This document shows, piece after piece, positions 18,366 to 26,834 of a stretch of 64,000 nucleotides of DNA. Position 1 is the first letter of the stretch; every line of letters starts with the position of its first letter. The translations under genes and the position numbers were made by a program. This stretch comes from RBC038 sp041390625 (GTDB lineage: Bacteria; Chloroflexota; Dehalococcoidia; UBA2979): the NCBI GenBank assembly GCA_041390625.1, contig JAWKPM010000008.1, positions 62,001-126,000 of the forward strand, written 5' to 3'. The notes below the pieces were generated by a model. That model saw only the letters and a program-made list of their open reading frames with translations, was not told the DNA's origin and did not search any database.

Positions 18366-19018
18366 ACGAGACGCATAGCCAGCCGGGGCTGGTGTCCTGG
18401 GACGACCTCGGATGGGAGATTCGTCGCGAGGGCGAGGCACTCGTCCGCGAGTACGCAGGCGTCTTCAACCGCGAGACCGTCCAGCGCTTCGTCGCCGAAT
18501 CGGCACACGCGCTGTCGGACGCCCGCCGGCAGGAATTCGTGCCGCTGTTTGTGCGACGCTTCGCGCGCGAGCGGCTGCGCGACATCGCGATCGGAGAAGG
18601 ACTGATGTCGAAGGACCGGCCGGAGATCCTGTTCGTCTGCGTCCGCAACGCGGGCCGCTCACAGATGGCCGCGGCCTTCGCCTCGCGCCTCGGTGGCGAG
18701 GGCGTGACGGTGCGCTCGGCCGGCTCGATGCCGGGCGACGAGGTGCACCCGGCCGTCGTGCAGGCGATGGACGAGGTCGGCCTCGATCTCAGCCAGGAGT
18801 TCCCGAAGCCCCTCACCGACGACGTGGTCAAGGTCGCCGACGTCGTGATCACGATGGGCTGCGGCGACGCGTGCCCCATCTACCCCGGCAAGCGCTACCT
18901 CGACTGGGAAGTCGACGACCCCGCCGAGCTCGACATCGAGGGCGTGCGCCGCGTCCGCGCCGACATCGAGGGCCGTGTGAAGACCCTGCTCGCCGAGCTC
19001 GGTGTGGCGGTCGCCTAG
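18362..19018 (+). CDS. arsC: Arsenate reductase with N-terminal three-helix domain
   Basis: A 218-residue arsenate reductase of the low-MW phosphatase class, reducing As(V) to As(III). Residues 15-80 form a helical domain like that of actinobacterial ArsC proteins that work with mycothiol/mycoredoxin or thioredoxin. Residues 88-215 are the catalytic fold, with phosphate loop C93-VRNAGR-99 (His of the usual CVHNAGRS is Arg here), likely redox cysteines Cys167 and Cys171 (MGCGDACP), and the general acid in DDP at 185-187. The start ATG overlaps the stop of the ArsR fusion as ATGA, indicating translational coupling. It abuts the aquaporin gene with no gap. Confidence 0.88.
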   Translation: MNETHSQPGLVSWDDLGWEIRREGEALVREYAGVFNRETVQRFVAESAHALSDARRQEFVPLFVRRFARERLRDIAIGEGLMSKDRPEILFVCVRNAGRSQMAAAFASRLGGEGVTVRSAGSMPGDEVHPAVVQAMDEVGLDLSQEFPKPLTDDVVKVADVVITMGCGDACPIYPGKRYLDWEVDDPAELDIEGVRRVRADIEGRVKTLLAELGVAVA

Positions 19019-19882
19019 GTGACGGCCTCGGCGTCGCGCATCTACCTCGCGGAGGTGGTTGGCACGTTCCTCCTCGTGCTGTTCGGGACGGGGTCGGTCG
19101 CGGCTGCCGTCCTGACCGGCGCACAGGCGGGCCTGTGGCAGGTGGCGGTCGTCTGGGGCTTCGGTGTCACGCTTGCGATCTACGCCACCGCCTCGATCTC
19201 CGGCGCGCACCTCAACCCCGCGGTGACGCTGGCCTTCGCGATCTTCCGAGGCGATGAGTTTCCTCGAGCTCGCGTGCTCCCCTACTGGGGCGCGCAGCTG
19301 ACCGGCGGCATCCTCGCCGGCCTCGTCATCCTCGCCACCTTCGGGCCGTTCATCGACCGGTTCAACGAGGAGCGCGGCCTCGAGCGAGGCGGCCCCGGCA
19401 GCGAGGCCTCAGCGATGGTCTTCGGCGAGTACTTCCCGAACCCTGCCATCTTCGGCACCGACGAGGACGCGCACGACCTCGTCAGTCCCCTCCTGGCAGC
19501 CGGCGTCGAGGCGCTGGGGACCGGCATCCTCGTCTTCATGATCTTCGCGCTGACGGATGCGCGGAACGCGGCCCGGCCGCACTGGCTGGCGCCGTTCTTC
19601 ATCGGCTTCACCGTCGCGGTGCTGATCAGCCTGTTCGCGCCGATCACGCAGGCGGCGTGGAACCCGGCGCGCGACCTCGGGCCGCGCCTCGTCGCGTTCC
19701 TCGCGGGCTGGGGTGACGTCGCCATCCCGGGGCCGCGCAACGGCTTCTGGGTCTACATCGTCGGTCCGCTCGTCGGCGGTCCGGTGGGCGCCGCGATCTA
19801 CGACGCCGTGATCGGCCCGTCGCTCGCCGCTGGGGTCACGACCTCGAGCGCGGCCTCGACGCAGGACGAGGCCGCAAGCTAG
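19019..19882 (+). CDS. MIP-family aquaglyceroporin, probable arsenite channel
   Basis: A 287-residue six-span channel. Both NPA boxes are present, HLNPAVT (Asn66) and WNPARD (Asn215). The Asp after the second NPAR and the glycine-rich spans are typical of the glycerol-facilitator branch rather than pure water channels. In Sinorhizobium meliloti an aquaglyceroporin (AqpS) replaces an arsenite pump in the ars operon; the same logic fits here, because the gene follows arsC with no gap and no ArsB or Acr3 is present. Passive arsenite exit after arsenate reduction is thus the likely role. The start is GTG at 19019, directly after the arsC stop. Confidence 0.85.
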   Translation: MTASASRIYLAEVVGTFLLVLFGTGSVAAAVLTGAQAGLWQVAVVWGFGVTLAIYATASISGAHLNPAVTLAFAIFRGDEFPRARVLPYWGAQLTGGILAGLVILATFGPFIDRFNEERGLERGGPGSEASAMVFGEYFPNPAIFGTDEDAHDLVSPLLAAGVEALGTGILVFMIFALTDARNAARPHWLAPFFIGFTVAVLISLFAPITQAAWNPARDLGPRLVAFLAGWGDVAIPGPRNGFWVYIVGPLVGGPVGAAIYDAVIGPSLAAGVTTSSAASTQDEAAS

Positions 19883-20775
19883 TCGACATCGAGGACCGCC
19901 TTGCCGGCCACCTGTCGCCCGAAGAGTGCCGCCGAGGCCTCGGCGATGCGCGACCACGAGCCGCGCCAGCCGACGTCCACCTGCAGCCGCCCCGCCTGCA
20001 TCAGTCGCAGCAGGTACGCGATGTCGGCGCCCGAGTGAGGACCCTTCGTGAACGCCTCGAGGCTGCGCCGCATGCCGGACAGCGAGGTGAACACCGCGTC
20101 CTGCTGCGACGTGCGGCCAATGCACTGCACCACGCCACCCTCCGCCAGCAGACCCCAGATCGCGACGAGCTGTGGCCCACCAACGTTGTCGAGGACGAAG
20201 TCCACCGGCTGTTCGAGTCCCTCGAGGCCGATCACGACCTCGTTCGCCCCGAGCTCGCGCAGGCCATCACCGCGTGCCGGCGAGCCGACGCTCGCGATGA
20301 CGTGCGCGCCGGCCAGCGCGGCTAGCTGCACACCGAACCGGCCGACGCCGCCGGCGGCGCTCGTGATCAAGACGCGCTTCCCGAGGAGCGAGCCGCCTCG
20401 TCGGAGCGCGCGCAACGCCGTGACGCCGGCGACCGGCAACGTCGAGGCCTCACCGAGGTCGATGTCGTCCGGCACGACCGCGACCTCGTCGACGTTTACT
20501 GCTCGACGCTCGGCCCAGCCGCCCTGCGTGCTCATCGTCGTGACCACGCGCGCACCGACGGGCGGACCGCCCTCGGCCGTCTGCGCGACGACGCCCGAGG
20601 CGTCCCAGCCCGGCACGAAGCCGGCCGGCCGGGCTCGCGCGCCGTTGAGGTCGCCGAAGTTGAGCGCGAGGTGGTGGCCGGTGACGAGCAGCTGCCCCGG
20701 CGCGACCTCGGGCTCGGGCGCTTCGGTCAGGCTCAGCCCGCCTTCGACGTTCGGATCGACGACCAGTGCTCGCAT
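19879..20775 (-). CDS. Zinc-independent medium-chain dehydrogenase/quinone oxidoreductase
   Basis: A 298-residue NADPH-dependent reductase of the quinone oxidoreductase branch of the MDR superfamily. Residues 1-110 are the GroES-like domain (HHLALNFGDLNG, PGWDASGVV) without zinc-binding cysteines. The Rossmann motif is SAAGGVGRFGVQLAALAGA near residue 145. Substrates are probably enones or quinones. The ATG at 20775 follows AAGGAG, and a longer upstream frame has no support. The stop overlaps that of the convergent aquaporin. It is divergent from the sulfurtransferase with 68 bases between. Confidence 0.85.
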   Translation of the reverse strand: MRALVVDPNVEGGLSLTEAPEPEVAPGQLLVTGHHLALNFGDLNGARARPAGFVPGWDASGVVAQTAEGGPPVGARVVTTMSTQGGWAERRAVNVDEVAVVPDDIDLGEASTLPVAGVTALRALRRGGSLLGKRVLITSAAGGVGRFGVQLAALAGAHVIASVGSPARGDGLRELGANEVVIGLEGLEQPVDFVLDNVGGPQLVAIWGLLAEGGVVQCIGRTSQQDAVFTSLSGMRRSLEAFTKGPHSGADIAYLLRLMQAGRLQVDVGWRGSWSRIAEASAALFGRQVAGKAVLDVD

Positions 20776-20843
20776 GTGGTGGCTCCTTCGGTTCGGTGCG
20801 TGGGGCCGTAGTGTAAATTCTCCAGCGCAACTGGAGGCAACCG

Positions 20844-21701
20844 ATGGCGATGGAACCACTGGTCTCGACCGACTGGCTCGAGGCGCACCTCGAGGACCCC
20901 GACCTGCGCGTGCTCGACTGCACCGTCTACCTGCGTCGAGGCGACGACGGACGCACACGCTCTGAGAGCGGGCGCGAGACCTACCTCGAGGGGCATATCC
21001 CGGGCGCGGGCTTCGCGGACCTGCCGGGCGACCTCTCCGACCGCACCTCGAGCCTGCGCTTCATGATGCCGCCGGCGGAGCAGTTCGCGGAGGCGATGTC
21101 CTCGTACGGCGTCGGCGAGGGCACGCGCGTCGTGCTCTACGACCGCGCCACGAACGCGTGGGCCGCGCGCATCTGGTGGATGCTGCGCGCCTTCGGATTC
21201 GATGACGCGGCCGTCCTCAACGGCGGCTGGAAGAAGTGGACCCTCGAGGGGCGCGCGGTCAGCACCGAGGCGGCGAGCGCACCGCCGGCGCAATTCGTCG
21301 CCCGGCCTCGAGCCGGCCTGGTCGCTGACCGCAACGACGTGCTGCGCGCCATCGAGAGCGGCGCCTCGTGCGTCGTCAACGCCCTCAGCGAGGAGCAGCA
21401 TCGAGGCGACGGGCCGAGCACGTATGGCCGCGCGGGCCACATCCCCTCGAGCGTGAACGTCCCTTCGGGCTCGCTCGTCGATCCGGTGACGAACGCCTAC
21501 CTCCCCCTCGATGAGCTGCGCGCGCGCTTCGAGGCGGTGGGCGCTACGAAGCCGCCCGTGATCACGTACTGCGGGGGCGGCATCGCGGCGAGCAGCGACG
21601 CCTTCGTCCTGACGCTCCTCGGCGTCGACCAGGTGGCCGTGTACGACGGTTCGATGTCCGAGTGGGCCGCCGACCCGTCGCTGCCCCTCGAGGTCGGCTA
21701 G
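20844..21701 (+). CDS. Sulfurtransferase, two rhodanese domains
   Basis: A 285-residue thiosulfate/3-mercaptopyruvate sulfurtransferase. An inactive N-terminal rhodanese domain (WLEAHLEDPDLRVLDCT, GHIPGAGFADLPGDLS) is followed by a catalytic domain with the active loop YCGGGIAASSDAF near residue 238. The loop differs from both the thiosulfate type (CRKGVT) and the mercaptopyruvate type (CGSGVTA), nearer to the latter, so the donor is uncertain. No signal peptide. The ATG at 20844 follows GGAGGC. A -10-like TAAATT lies at about 20811-20816. Confidence 0.85.
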   Translation: MAMEPLVSTDWLEAHLEDPDLRVLDCTVYLRRGDDGRTRSESGRETYLEGHIPGAGFADLPGDLSDRTSSLRFMMPPAEQFAEAMSSYGVGEGTRVVLYDRATNAWAARIWWMLRAFGFDDAAVLNGGWKKWTLEGRAVSTEAASAPPAQFVARPRAGLVADRNDVLRAIESGASCVVNALSEEQHRGDGPSTYGRAGHIPSSVNVPSGSLVDPVTNAYLPLDELRARFEAVGATKPPVITYCGGGIAASSDAFVLTLLGVDQVAVYDGSMSEWAADPSLPLEVG

Positions 21702-21771
21702 CCACCGAGGAGGGTCGCGGCACGCCGGCGATCGTGTATCGTCGGCTCGCAGCAGCGAGGGGACCCGCATC

Positions 21772-22290
21772 GTGACGAGCGCATCCGAGGCTCGGGCCGT
21801 ACCGGCCGCCGACTTCTATCGAGCGATGGTCGACGCGGGCATCACCGACGTCGTCGCGGTGCCCGACACGCACGTCCGCTCACTGATCACGCTGCTGCTC
21901 GACTCCTCTGAGATCCGCTTCATCCAGGCCGCCACCGAGGACGAGGCGATCACGCTGGCGGCCGGCCTGATGGTCGGCGGCCGCAAGCCGCTGGTGCAGA
22001 TTCAGCACGCGGGCCTGTACGCCGGCGTGAACCACCTTCGAGGCGTCGCGATGGACGGCGCCTTCCCGATGGTCTTCATGATCGGCCTGCTCGGGCGGGA
22101 CCCGGCGCGCGCGCCACGCGAGCACTTCGAGTCGCTCGTGCGCTACGCCGAGCCGATCCTCGACGCCCTGGAGATCCCGCACCACCTCATCGACGGGCCG
22201 GAGGGCGTCGGCCTGCTGGCCACCGCGTACGAGGAAGCCGAGGCGCGACGTGGCCCGGTCGCCATCCTCGTGGGCGAGCAGACGAGCTAG
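21772..22290 (+). CDS. TPP-dependent decarboxylase, Pyr-domain subunit
   Basis: A 172-residue protein equal to the N-terminal (pyrimidine-binding) domain of a thiamine-diphosphate decarboxylase. The catalytic Glu is in ATEDEAITLAAG (about residue 55), followed by QIQHAGLYAGVNHLRG. Together with the next gene it forms a split enzyme like sulfopyruvate decarboxylase (ComD/ComE) or phosphonopyruvate decarboxylase. The 2-oxo-acid substrate is not decided by the sequence. The GTG at 21772 follows GCGAGGGG. It ends 9 bases before the partner subunit. Confidence 0.75.
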   Translation: MTSASEARAVPAADFYRAMVDAGITDVVAVPDTHVRSLITLLLDSSEIRFIQAATEDEAITLAAGLMVGGRKPLVQIQHAGLYAGVNHLRGVAMDGAFPMVFMIGLLGRDPARAPREHFESLVRYAEPILDALEIPHHLIDGPEGVGLLATAYEEAEARRGPVAILVGEQTS

Positions 22291-22299
22291 GAGGCTGCC

Positions 22300-22905
22300 A
22301 TGACGCCCGGAGCGCCCTCGAGGATGTCGCTCAACTCGGCGCTGGACGTACTCGCGCGGCGCCGCGAGGACCAGGTGGTTGTCTCGACGATGACGGTGAT
22401 GGCGCCGTGGGGCGAGCGCGCCGGCAACGAGCGCGACCTGCGCTGCGTGGGCTTCATGGGCGGCTCGTCGACGCTCGGCCTCGGTGTGGCGCTCGCGAAG
22501 CCGGATGTGCCCGTGTGGGTGCTCGACGGAGACGGCTCGCTCGCGATGCAGCTCGGCTCGCTGCTGACGATCGCGAACGCCGCGCCTCGGCGGTTCCTCC
22601 ACGTCGTCTTCCACAACGGCGTCTACGACACGAGCGGGGCGCAGCCGGTGCTCGCCGACGCCTCGATGTCGTTCGCGAAGCTCGCGGAGGGCGCCGGCTA
22701 CGCACGCGCCGCGCGCTTCGAGGACGCCGAGACCTTCGATGCCGCGCTCGACGAGCTCCTCGAGGTGGATGGCCCCGTTCTGGTGGAGCTGATGACCCAA
22801 CCTTCGGGAATCGGCTATCAGCGGCGCCCCGCGGCGACGGCCGAGACCGTTCCCGCGTTCGCCCTCAACTGGCCCGCGGTCCGCGACTCGCTCGCCGGGG
22901 CCTAG
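22300..22905 (+). CDS. TPP-dependent decarboxylase, PP-domain subunit
   Basis: A 201-residue protein equal to the diphosphate-binding domain. The Mg/TPP motif begins at DGDGSLAMQLGSL and ends at FHNGVYDTSG, the GDG-X(~27)-N pattern. The glycine-rich CVGFMGGSSTLGLGVALA lies before it. It forms the active site with the product of the gene 9 bases upstream. Size and split match ComE of coenzyme M synthesis and the beta half of phosphonopyruvate decarboxylases. No coenzyme M or PEP mutase gene is nearby, so the pathway is open; sulfopyruvate, phosphonopyruvate and benzoylformate-like acids are all possible. Confidence 0.75.
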   Translation: MTPGAPSRMSLNSALDVLARRREDQVVVSTMTVMAPWGERAGNERDLRCVGFMGGSSTLGLGVALAKPDVPVWVLDGDGSLAMQLGSLLTIANAAPRRFLHVVFHNGVYDTSGAQPVLADASMSFAKLAEGAGYARAARFEDAETFDAALDELLEVDGPVLVELMTQPSGIGYQRRPAATAETVPAFALNWPAVRDSLAGA

Positions 22906-22939
22906 CACTCACAGGAGCGACGTCCCGAGCTCGAGGCGG

Positions 22940-23119
22940 TCAGCGCCCCGTGCAGTGGTGCGCGCTGAGCGTGTGACGCAGTGCGCGCAACCGGCGCTCG
23001 AGGCGTGGGGCGGAACTGCTGCCGGATGCGGCCGACTGGAACAGGCTGGCCTCGAGGACCTCGATGGCCTGCTCGCCCTCGCTGCAGAAGTAGCAGGCCG
23101 CGCTCGTGCTCGTGACCAT
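22940..23119 (-). CDS. Small CxxC protein, unknown
   Basis: A 59-codon open frame starting at the ATG in plus-strand 23117-23119, with AAGGGG 7 bases upstream. It encodes SAACYFCSEGEQ near the N-terminus and SAHHCTGR at the end. The CxxC and terminal His-His-Cys could bind one zinc. GC3 is high and the codon choice resembles neighbouring genes. It lies between the TPP enzyme (convergent) and threonine deaminase (divergent). I do not recognise a family. Two longer antisense frames cover the same bases but show only shadow-like composition. Confidence 0.45.
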   Translation of the reverse strand: MVTSTSAACYFCSEGEQAIEVLEASLFQSAASGSSSAPRLERRLRALRHTLSAHHCTGR

Positions 23120-23275
23120 GGCTGTGCCCCTTCCACGTCGACCTTCGGACTACCCGTCGCAACTGTAGATTCGCGATCGCGCGTTTCGAGAAGATGTCGG
23201 ACGTGTTGCCACCCCGGGAAATCGAAGTGAAGGGCCAACGCGGCTCTCCACCTCGAATCGTGGGACACTGCCGCC

Positions 23276-24523
23276 ATGCCAAGCGCCGCCGAGGTCACCA
23301 TCGAGGACATCGAAGCGGCGCATCGTCGCCTCGAGAGCCTCGTGCGGCTGACGCCCGTCTGGCCGAGCGTCGAGCTCTCCGAGCCCGCGAGCCCCGTCCT
23401 GCTGAAGCTTGAGAACCTGCAGCGCACCGGCTCGTTCAAGGTGCGAGGCGCACACAACATGCTGGGCGCACAGGACCCGGCGCCGGAGCGCGTGGTCGCT
23501 GCGAGCGCCGGCAACCACGCGCAGGGAGTAGCCCTGGCGGCAACCCAGCGCGGCATCGCCTCCACCGTGGTGATGCCCGCCACGGCGCCGCTGGCGAAGC
23601 GTCGCGCTACCGCTGCCTACGGCGCGGACATCGAGCTCGTCGACGGCCCGCTCTCGGCGGCCCTCGAACGCGCGCGCGAGCTCTCGCGTTCCAACGGTTG
23701 GCTCTTCGTGCCACCGTTCGACGCGCCCGAGGTCGTGGCGGGCCAGGGCACCCTCGGCCTCGAGCTCATCGAGCAGGTGCCCGACCTCGAGACCGTGCTC
23801 GTGCCGGCAGGCGGGGGCGGGCTGCTGGCGGGCGTCGCACTGGCTGTGAAGTCGCGACGCCCCGAGGTCCGCGTCATCGGCGTGCAGACCGACGCGATGC
23901 CGGGCATCCTGGCATCGAGGTCCGCCGGCAGAGCGACCACCGTCGAGGCGCGGCGCACGATCGCCGACGGTGTTGCGGTCGCCGGCCCCTCGACGCTGAC
24001 CTACGACCTCGTGCAGCGCTACGTCGACGACCTCGTGACGGTGAGCGAGGACGCGATCGCGAGCGCCGTCGTCTTTCTCATCGAGCGCGCGCGTCTCGTC
24101 GTCGAGGGTGCCGGCGCCCTCGGTGTCGCCGCCCTCCGCAGTGGCGCGGCCACCGCTCGAGGCGTCACGGTCGCCGTGCTGTCGGGCGGCAACATCGACG
24201 TCTCGCTCCTCGGGCGGCTCACGGAGCGCGGTCTCGTCGTCGATGGGCGTCGACGGCGACTGACCTTCGCCGCCGCGAACGTCCCCGGCGAGCTCGAGAT
24301 CATCACCTCGGTGCTGGCCGAGCAGCGCGCGAACGTCATTCGCGTCGAGCACGACCTCGCGACGCCCGACCTGCCGGTGGGCGTGGCGCGCATCACGCTG
24401 AACGTCGAGGCCGACGGCGAGACCGCCTTCGAGGCGATCGGCGACGCGCTGCAGGCAGAAGGTTTCACGTGGAACAACGCGGGCGAGTTCGTCACGCCCG
24501 CTGCGAGCGGAGCGGTCCGATGA
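23276..24523 (+). CDS. ilvA: Threonine ammonia-lyase with C-terminal ACT domain
   Basis: A 415-residue PLP enzyme of fold type II, deaminating threonine to 2-oxobutanoate, the first step of isoleucine synthesis. The PLP lysine is Lys55 in TGSFKVRGAHN, with the SAGNHAQGVA loop near residue 78 and the glycine-rich PAGGGGLLAGVA near 180. A single ACT domain at about 325-405 (FAAANVPGELEIITSVLAEQ) is the short regulatory type rather than the double ACT of E. coli IlvA. The ATG at 23276 is preceded by a weak site. The stop overlaps the start of the ribonuclease gene as ATGA. Confidence 0.88.
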   Translation: MPSAAEVTIEDIEAAHRRLESLVRLTPVWPSVELSEPASPVLLKLENLQRTGSFKVRGAHNMLGAQDPAPERVVAASAGNHAQGVALAATQRGIASTVVMPATAPLAKRRATAAYGADIELVDGPLSAALERARELSRSNGWLFVPPFDAPEVVAGQGTLGLELIEQVPDLETVLVPAGGGGLLAGVALAVKSRRPEVRVIGVQTDAMPGILASRSAGRATTVEARRTIADGVAVAGPSTLTYDLVQRYVDDLVTVSEDAIASAVVFLIERARLVVEGAGALGVAALRSGAATARGVTVAVLSGGNIDVSLLGRLTERGLVVDGRRRRLTFAAANVPGELEIITSVLAEQRANVIRVEHDLATPDLPVGVARITLNVEADGETAFEAIGDALQAEGFTWNNAGEFVTPAASGAVR

Positions 24524-25950
24524 GCCCTCGACAGCCGAGACGCGGCGCCAGCGGCCCGACGACCCTCACCTTCCTCGGCGCGGCGGGCAACGTCACCGGC
24601 TCGCGCTTCCTGCTCGAGGTGAACGGCTACCGGTTGCTCATCGACTGCGGGCTGTACCAGGAACGCGAGTACGCCTCGCGGAACTGGGACCCGTTCGCCG
24701 TCGACCCTGCCTCGATCGACGCGGTGCTGCTGACGCACGCGCACCTCGACCACACCGGCTACTTCCCCCGGCTGGTGCGCGACGGATTCCGAGGCCCGGC
24801 GTGGTGCACGCCCGCGACGGCGGACCTCGCCGAAATCCTGTTCAACGACGCCGCCCGCATCAATGTCGAGGACGCGCGCTTCAAGAAGCGCCGCCACCGC
24901 CGCGAGGGACGCCGCGGTCCCCACCCCGAGGTGCCGCTCTATACCACCGTCGATGCGCGCCGCGCGATCGGCCTGCTGCGAAGCGTCGAGTACCACCGCT
25001 CGTGGGAGGTCGTGCCCGGCGTCCGTGCGGAGTTCCGGGACGCAGGCCACATCCTCGGATCGTCCTCAATCACCTTGCGCGTGCCGGGCGCCGAGGGCGA
25101 GCGCACGATCACGTTCTCGGGCGACATCGGGCGCTCGCACCAGCCGCCGCTCCTCGATCCCGAGCCGCTCGTCGACTCCGACTACGTGGTGGTCGAGTCG
25201 ACCTACGGCGACCGCCAGCACGAGGACGGTGACCCGACCGCCCAGCTCGAGGAGATCGTGAACTCGACGGTCGAGGCCGGCGGGAACATCGTGATCCCCG
25301 CGTTCGCCATCGGCCGGACGCAGGACGTGCTGCTGAACCTCAAGCGTCTTACCGAGGAGCGCCGCATCCCGCGCCTGCTCACCTTCCTCGACAGCCCGAT
25401 GGCGACCTCGGTGACCGGGCTCTACCGCCGGCACCAGCACCTGCTCGACCCGGAGTTCGCCAACGAGTTCCGCAGCCGTCACTCGCCCTTCGACTTCCCC
25501 GGGCTGGATTTCGTTCGGTCCGTCGAGGCCTCGAAGGCGATCAACCACCTCGGCGGCTCGGCCGTCATCATCGCCGGAGCGGGCATGTGCAACGGGGGAC
25601 GCATCAAGCACCACCTCGTGTCGAACATCGGCCGGCCGGAGAGCACGATCGCGTTCGTCGGCTACCAGGCGCGAGGCACGCTCGGCCGGCGCATCGTCGA
25701 CGGCGACGACCCGGTCCGCATCCTCGGCCACCAGCGCGACGTGCGGGCTCGCATCGCCAACGTCCGAGGCTTCTCGGCCCACGCCGACCAGGAGGGCCTG
25801 CAGCGCTGGCTCGAGTCGGGCACGCGCCCCGGGCAGGTCTTCGTCGTGCACGGCGAGGCCGAGGCCAGCCGCACGTTCGCCGACCTCGTGAGCGCGCGCG
25901 GCCTCGAGGTGACGGTCCCCACGTTCGAGCAGCGCATCGAGATCCGGTAG
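24520..25950 (+). CDS. MBL-fold ribonuclease, CPSF/beta-CASP type
   Basis: A 476-residue metallo-beta-lactamase/beta-CASP protein of the YsaA/CPSF73-like group, which cut or trim RNA. The zinc motif is THAHLDHTGYFP (His73, His75, Asp77, His78). Further metal residues are in DAGHILGSS and FSGDIGRSHQP. The beta-CASP insertion carries IPAFAIGRTQDVL, and the C-terminal KH-like RNA-specificity domain has VRGFSAHADQEGL and VHGEAEAS. Cytoplasmic. It is translationally coupled to ilvA by ATGA overlap, a neighbourhood without an obvious functional link. Confidence 0.85.
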   Translation: MSPRQPRRGASGPTTLTFLGAAGNVTGSRFLLEVNGYRLLIDCGLYQEREYASRNWDPFAVDPASIDAVLLTHAHLDHTGYFPRLVRDGFRGPAWCTPATADLAEILFNDAARINVEDARFKKRRHRREGRRGPHPEVPLYTTVDARRAIGLLRSVEYHRSWEVVPGVRAEFRDAGHILGSSSITLRVPGAEGERTITFSGDIGRSHQPPLLDPEPLVDSDYVVVESTYGDRQHEDGDPTAQLEEIVNSTVEAGGNIVIPAFAIGRTQDVLLNLKRLTEERRIPRLLTFLDSPMATSVTGLYRRHQHLLDPEFANEFRSRHSPFDFPGLDFVRSVEASKAINHLGGSAVIIAGAGMCNGGRIKHHLVSNIGRPESTIAFVGYQARGTLGRRIVDGDDPVRILGHQRDVRARIANVRGFSAHADQEGLQRWLESGTRPGQVFVVHGEAEASRTFADLVSARGLEVTVPTFEQRIEIR

Positions 25951-26051
25951 CCATCTCGACCTCGGCGGCCGCCCAAAACCTCAAGACGTTCTTAGTCGGG
26001 CCGTGGGACAGTAGTTGCACGCTCCACAGCGCACGACGGTAGGAGGACTGG

Positions 26052-26819
26052 TTGAACCGACGGATCCTGGTGGCAGGCCTCGCGGTTGCCGTGCTGGCAG
26101 TGGCGGGCTTTGGGGCCTGGTACACCTTCATTCGTGACGATTCACCGGCGGCGGTGAACCTCGAGGACGCGATCGCGGCAGCATCGAGCGCGACCGCCGC
26201 GGCGACGGCCGCCGAGGGCGCAACCGGCGCCGACCCAGCCTCGAGCGCGACCCCCCTCGATGCCGTGACCTCCGCCGATGTGGCGACGCCCGGCACCTGG
26301 AACGTCGTGGGCGGCGGGCTGAGCTTCGTCGGCTACCGCGTCGAGGAGGAGCTCGCGAGCGTCGGCGCGACGACGGCCGTCGGGCGCACCGAGGCCGTCA
26401 CCGGAAGTCTCGAGTTCGACGGCACGGCGATATCGGCCGTCAACATCGAGGCCGACGTCACGCAGCTCGAGAGCGACGACTCGCGGCGCGACCGCCAGCT
26501 ACAGCGCCAGGCCATCGAGACGAACCAGTTCCCGACGGCCACCTTCGTGCTCACCTCGCCCATCGCTGTCGATGAGGCGCCGGCCGAGGGCTCGACGCTG
26601 AGCGCCACCGTCCAGGGCGATCTCACGATCCACGGCGTCACGCAGCCAGTGGCGCTCGACCTCGAGGGGCAGGTCGTCGACGGGCGTCTTGTGGTCGTCG
26701 GCAGCACGATCGTGCAGTTCGCCGACTTCGACATCGATCCGCCCGAGGCGCTGGCGGTGCTCTCGGTTGGCGACGAGGCGGTGATCGAGATGCAGCTTGT
26801 CTTCGAGCGGGCCAGCTAG
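26052..26819 (+). CDS. YceI-like secreted/membrane-anchored protein
   Basis: A 255-residue protein with an N-terminal membrane anchor or signal (ILVAGLAVAVLAVAGFGAWYTF), an Ala/Ser/Thr-rich linker to about residue 75, and a YceI lipocalin-like barrel: TWNVVGGGLSFVGYRVEEE, then ESDDSRRDRQLQRQAIETNQFPTA, and the family signature LTIHGVTQPVALDL. YceI proteins bind isoprenoid or other lipids in the cell envelope. The start is TTG at 26052 with an ideal TAGGAGGA site. It stands alone with a 101-base upstream gap. Confidence 0.85.
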   Translation: MNRRILVAGLAVAVLAVAGFGAWYTFIRDDSPAAVNLEDAIAAASSATAAATAAEGATGADPASSATPLDAVTSADVATPGTWNVVGGGLSFVGYRVEEELASVGATTAVGRTEAVTGSLEFDGTAISAVNIEADVTQLESDDSRRDRQLQRQAIETNQFPTATFVLTSPIAVDEAPAEGSTLSATVQGDLTIHGVTQPVALDLEGQVVDGRLVVVGSTIVQFADFDIDPPEALAVLSVGDEAVIEMQLVFERAS

Positions 26820-26834
26820 GTCGAGCCTGGCGAA

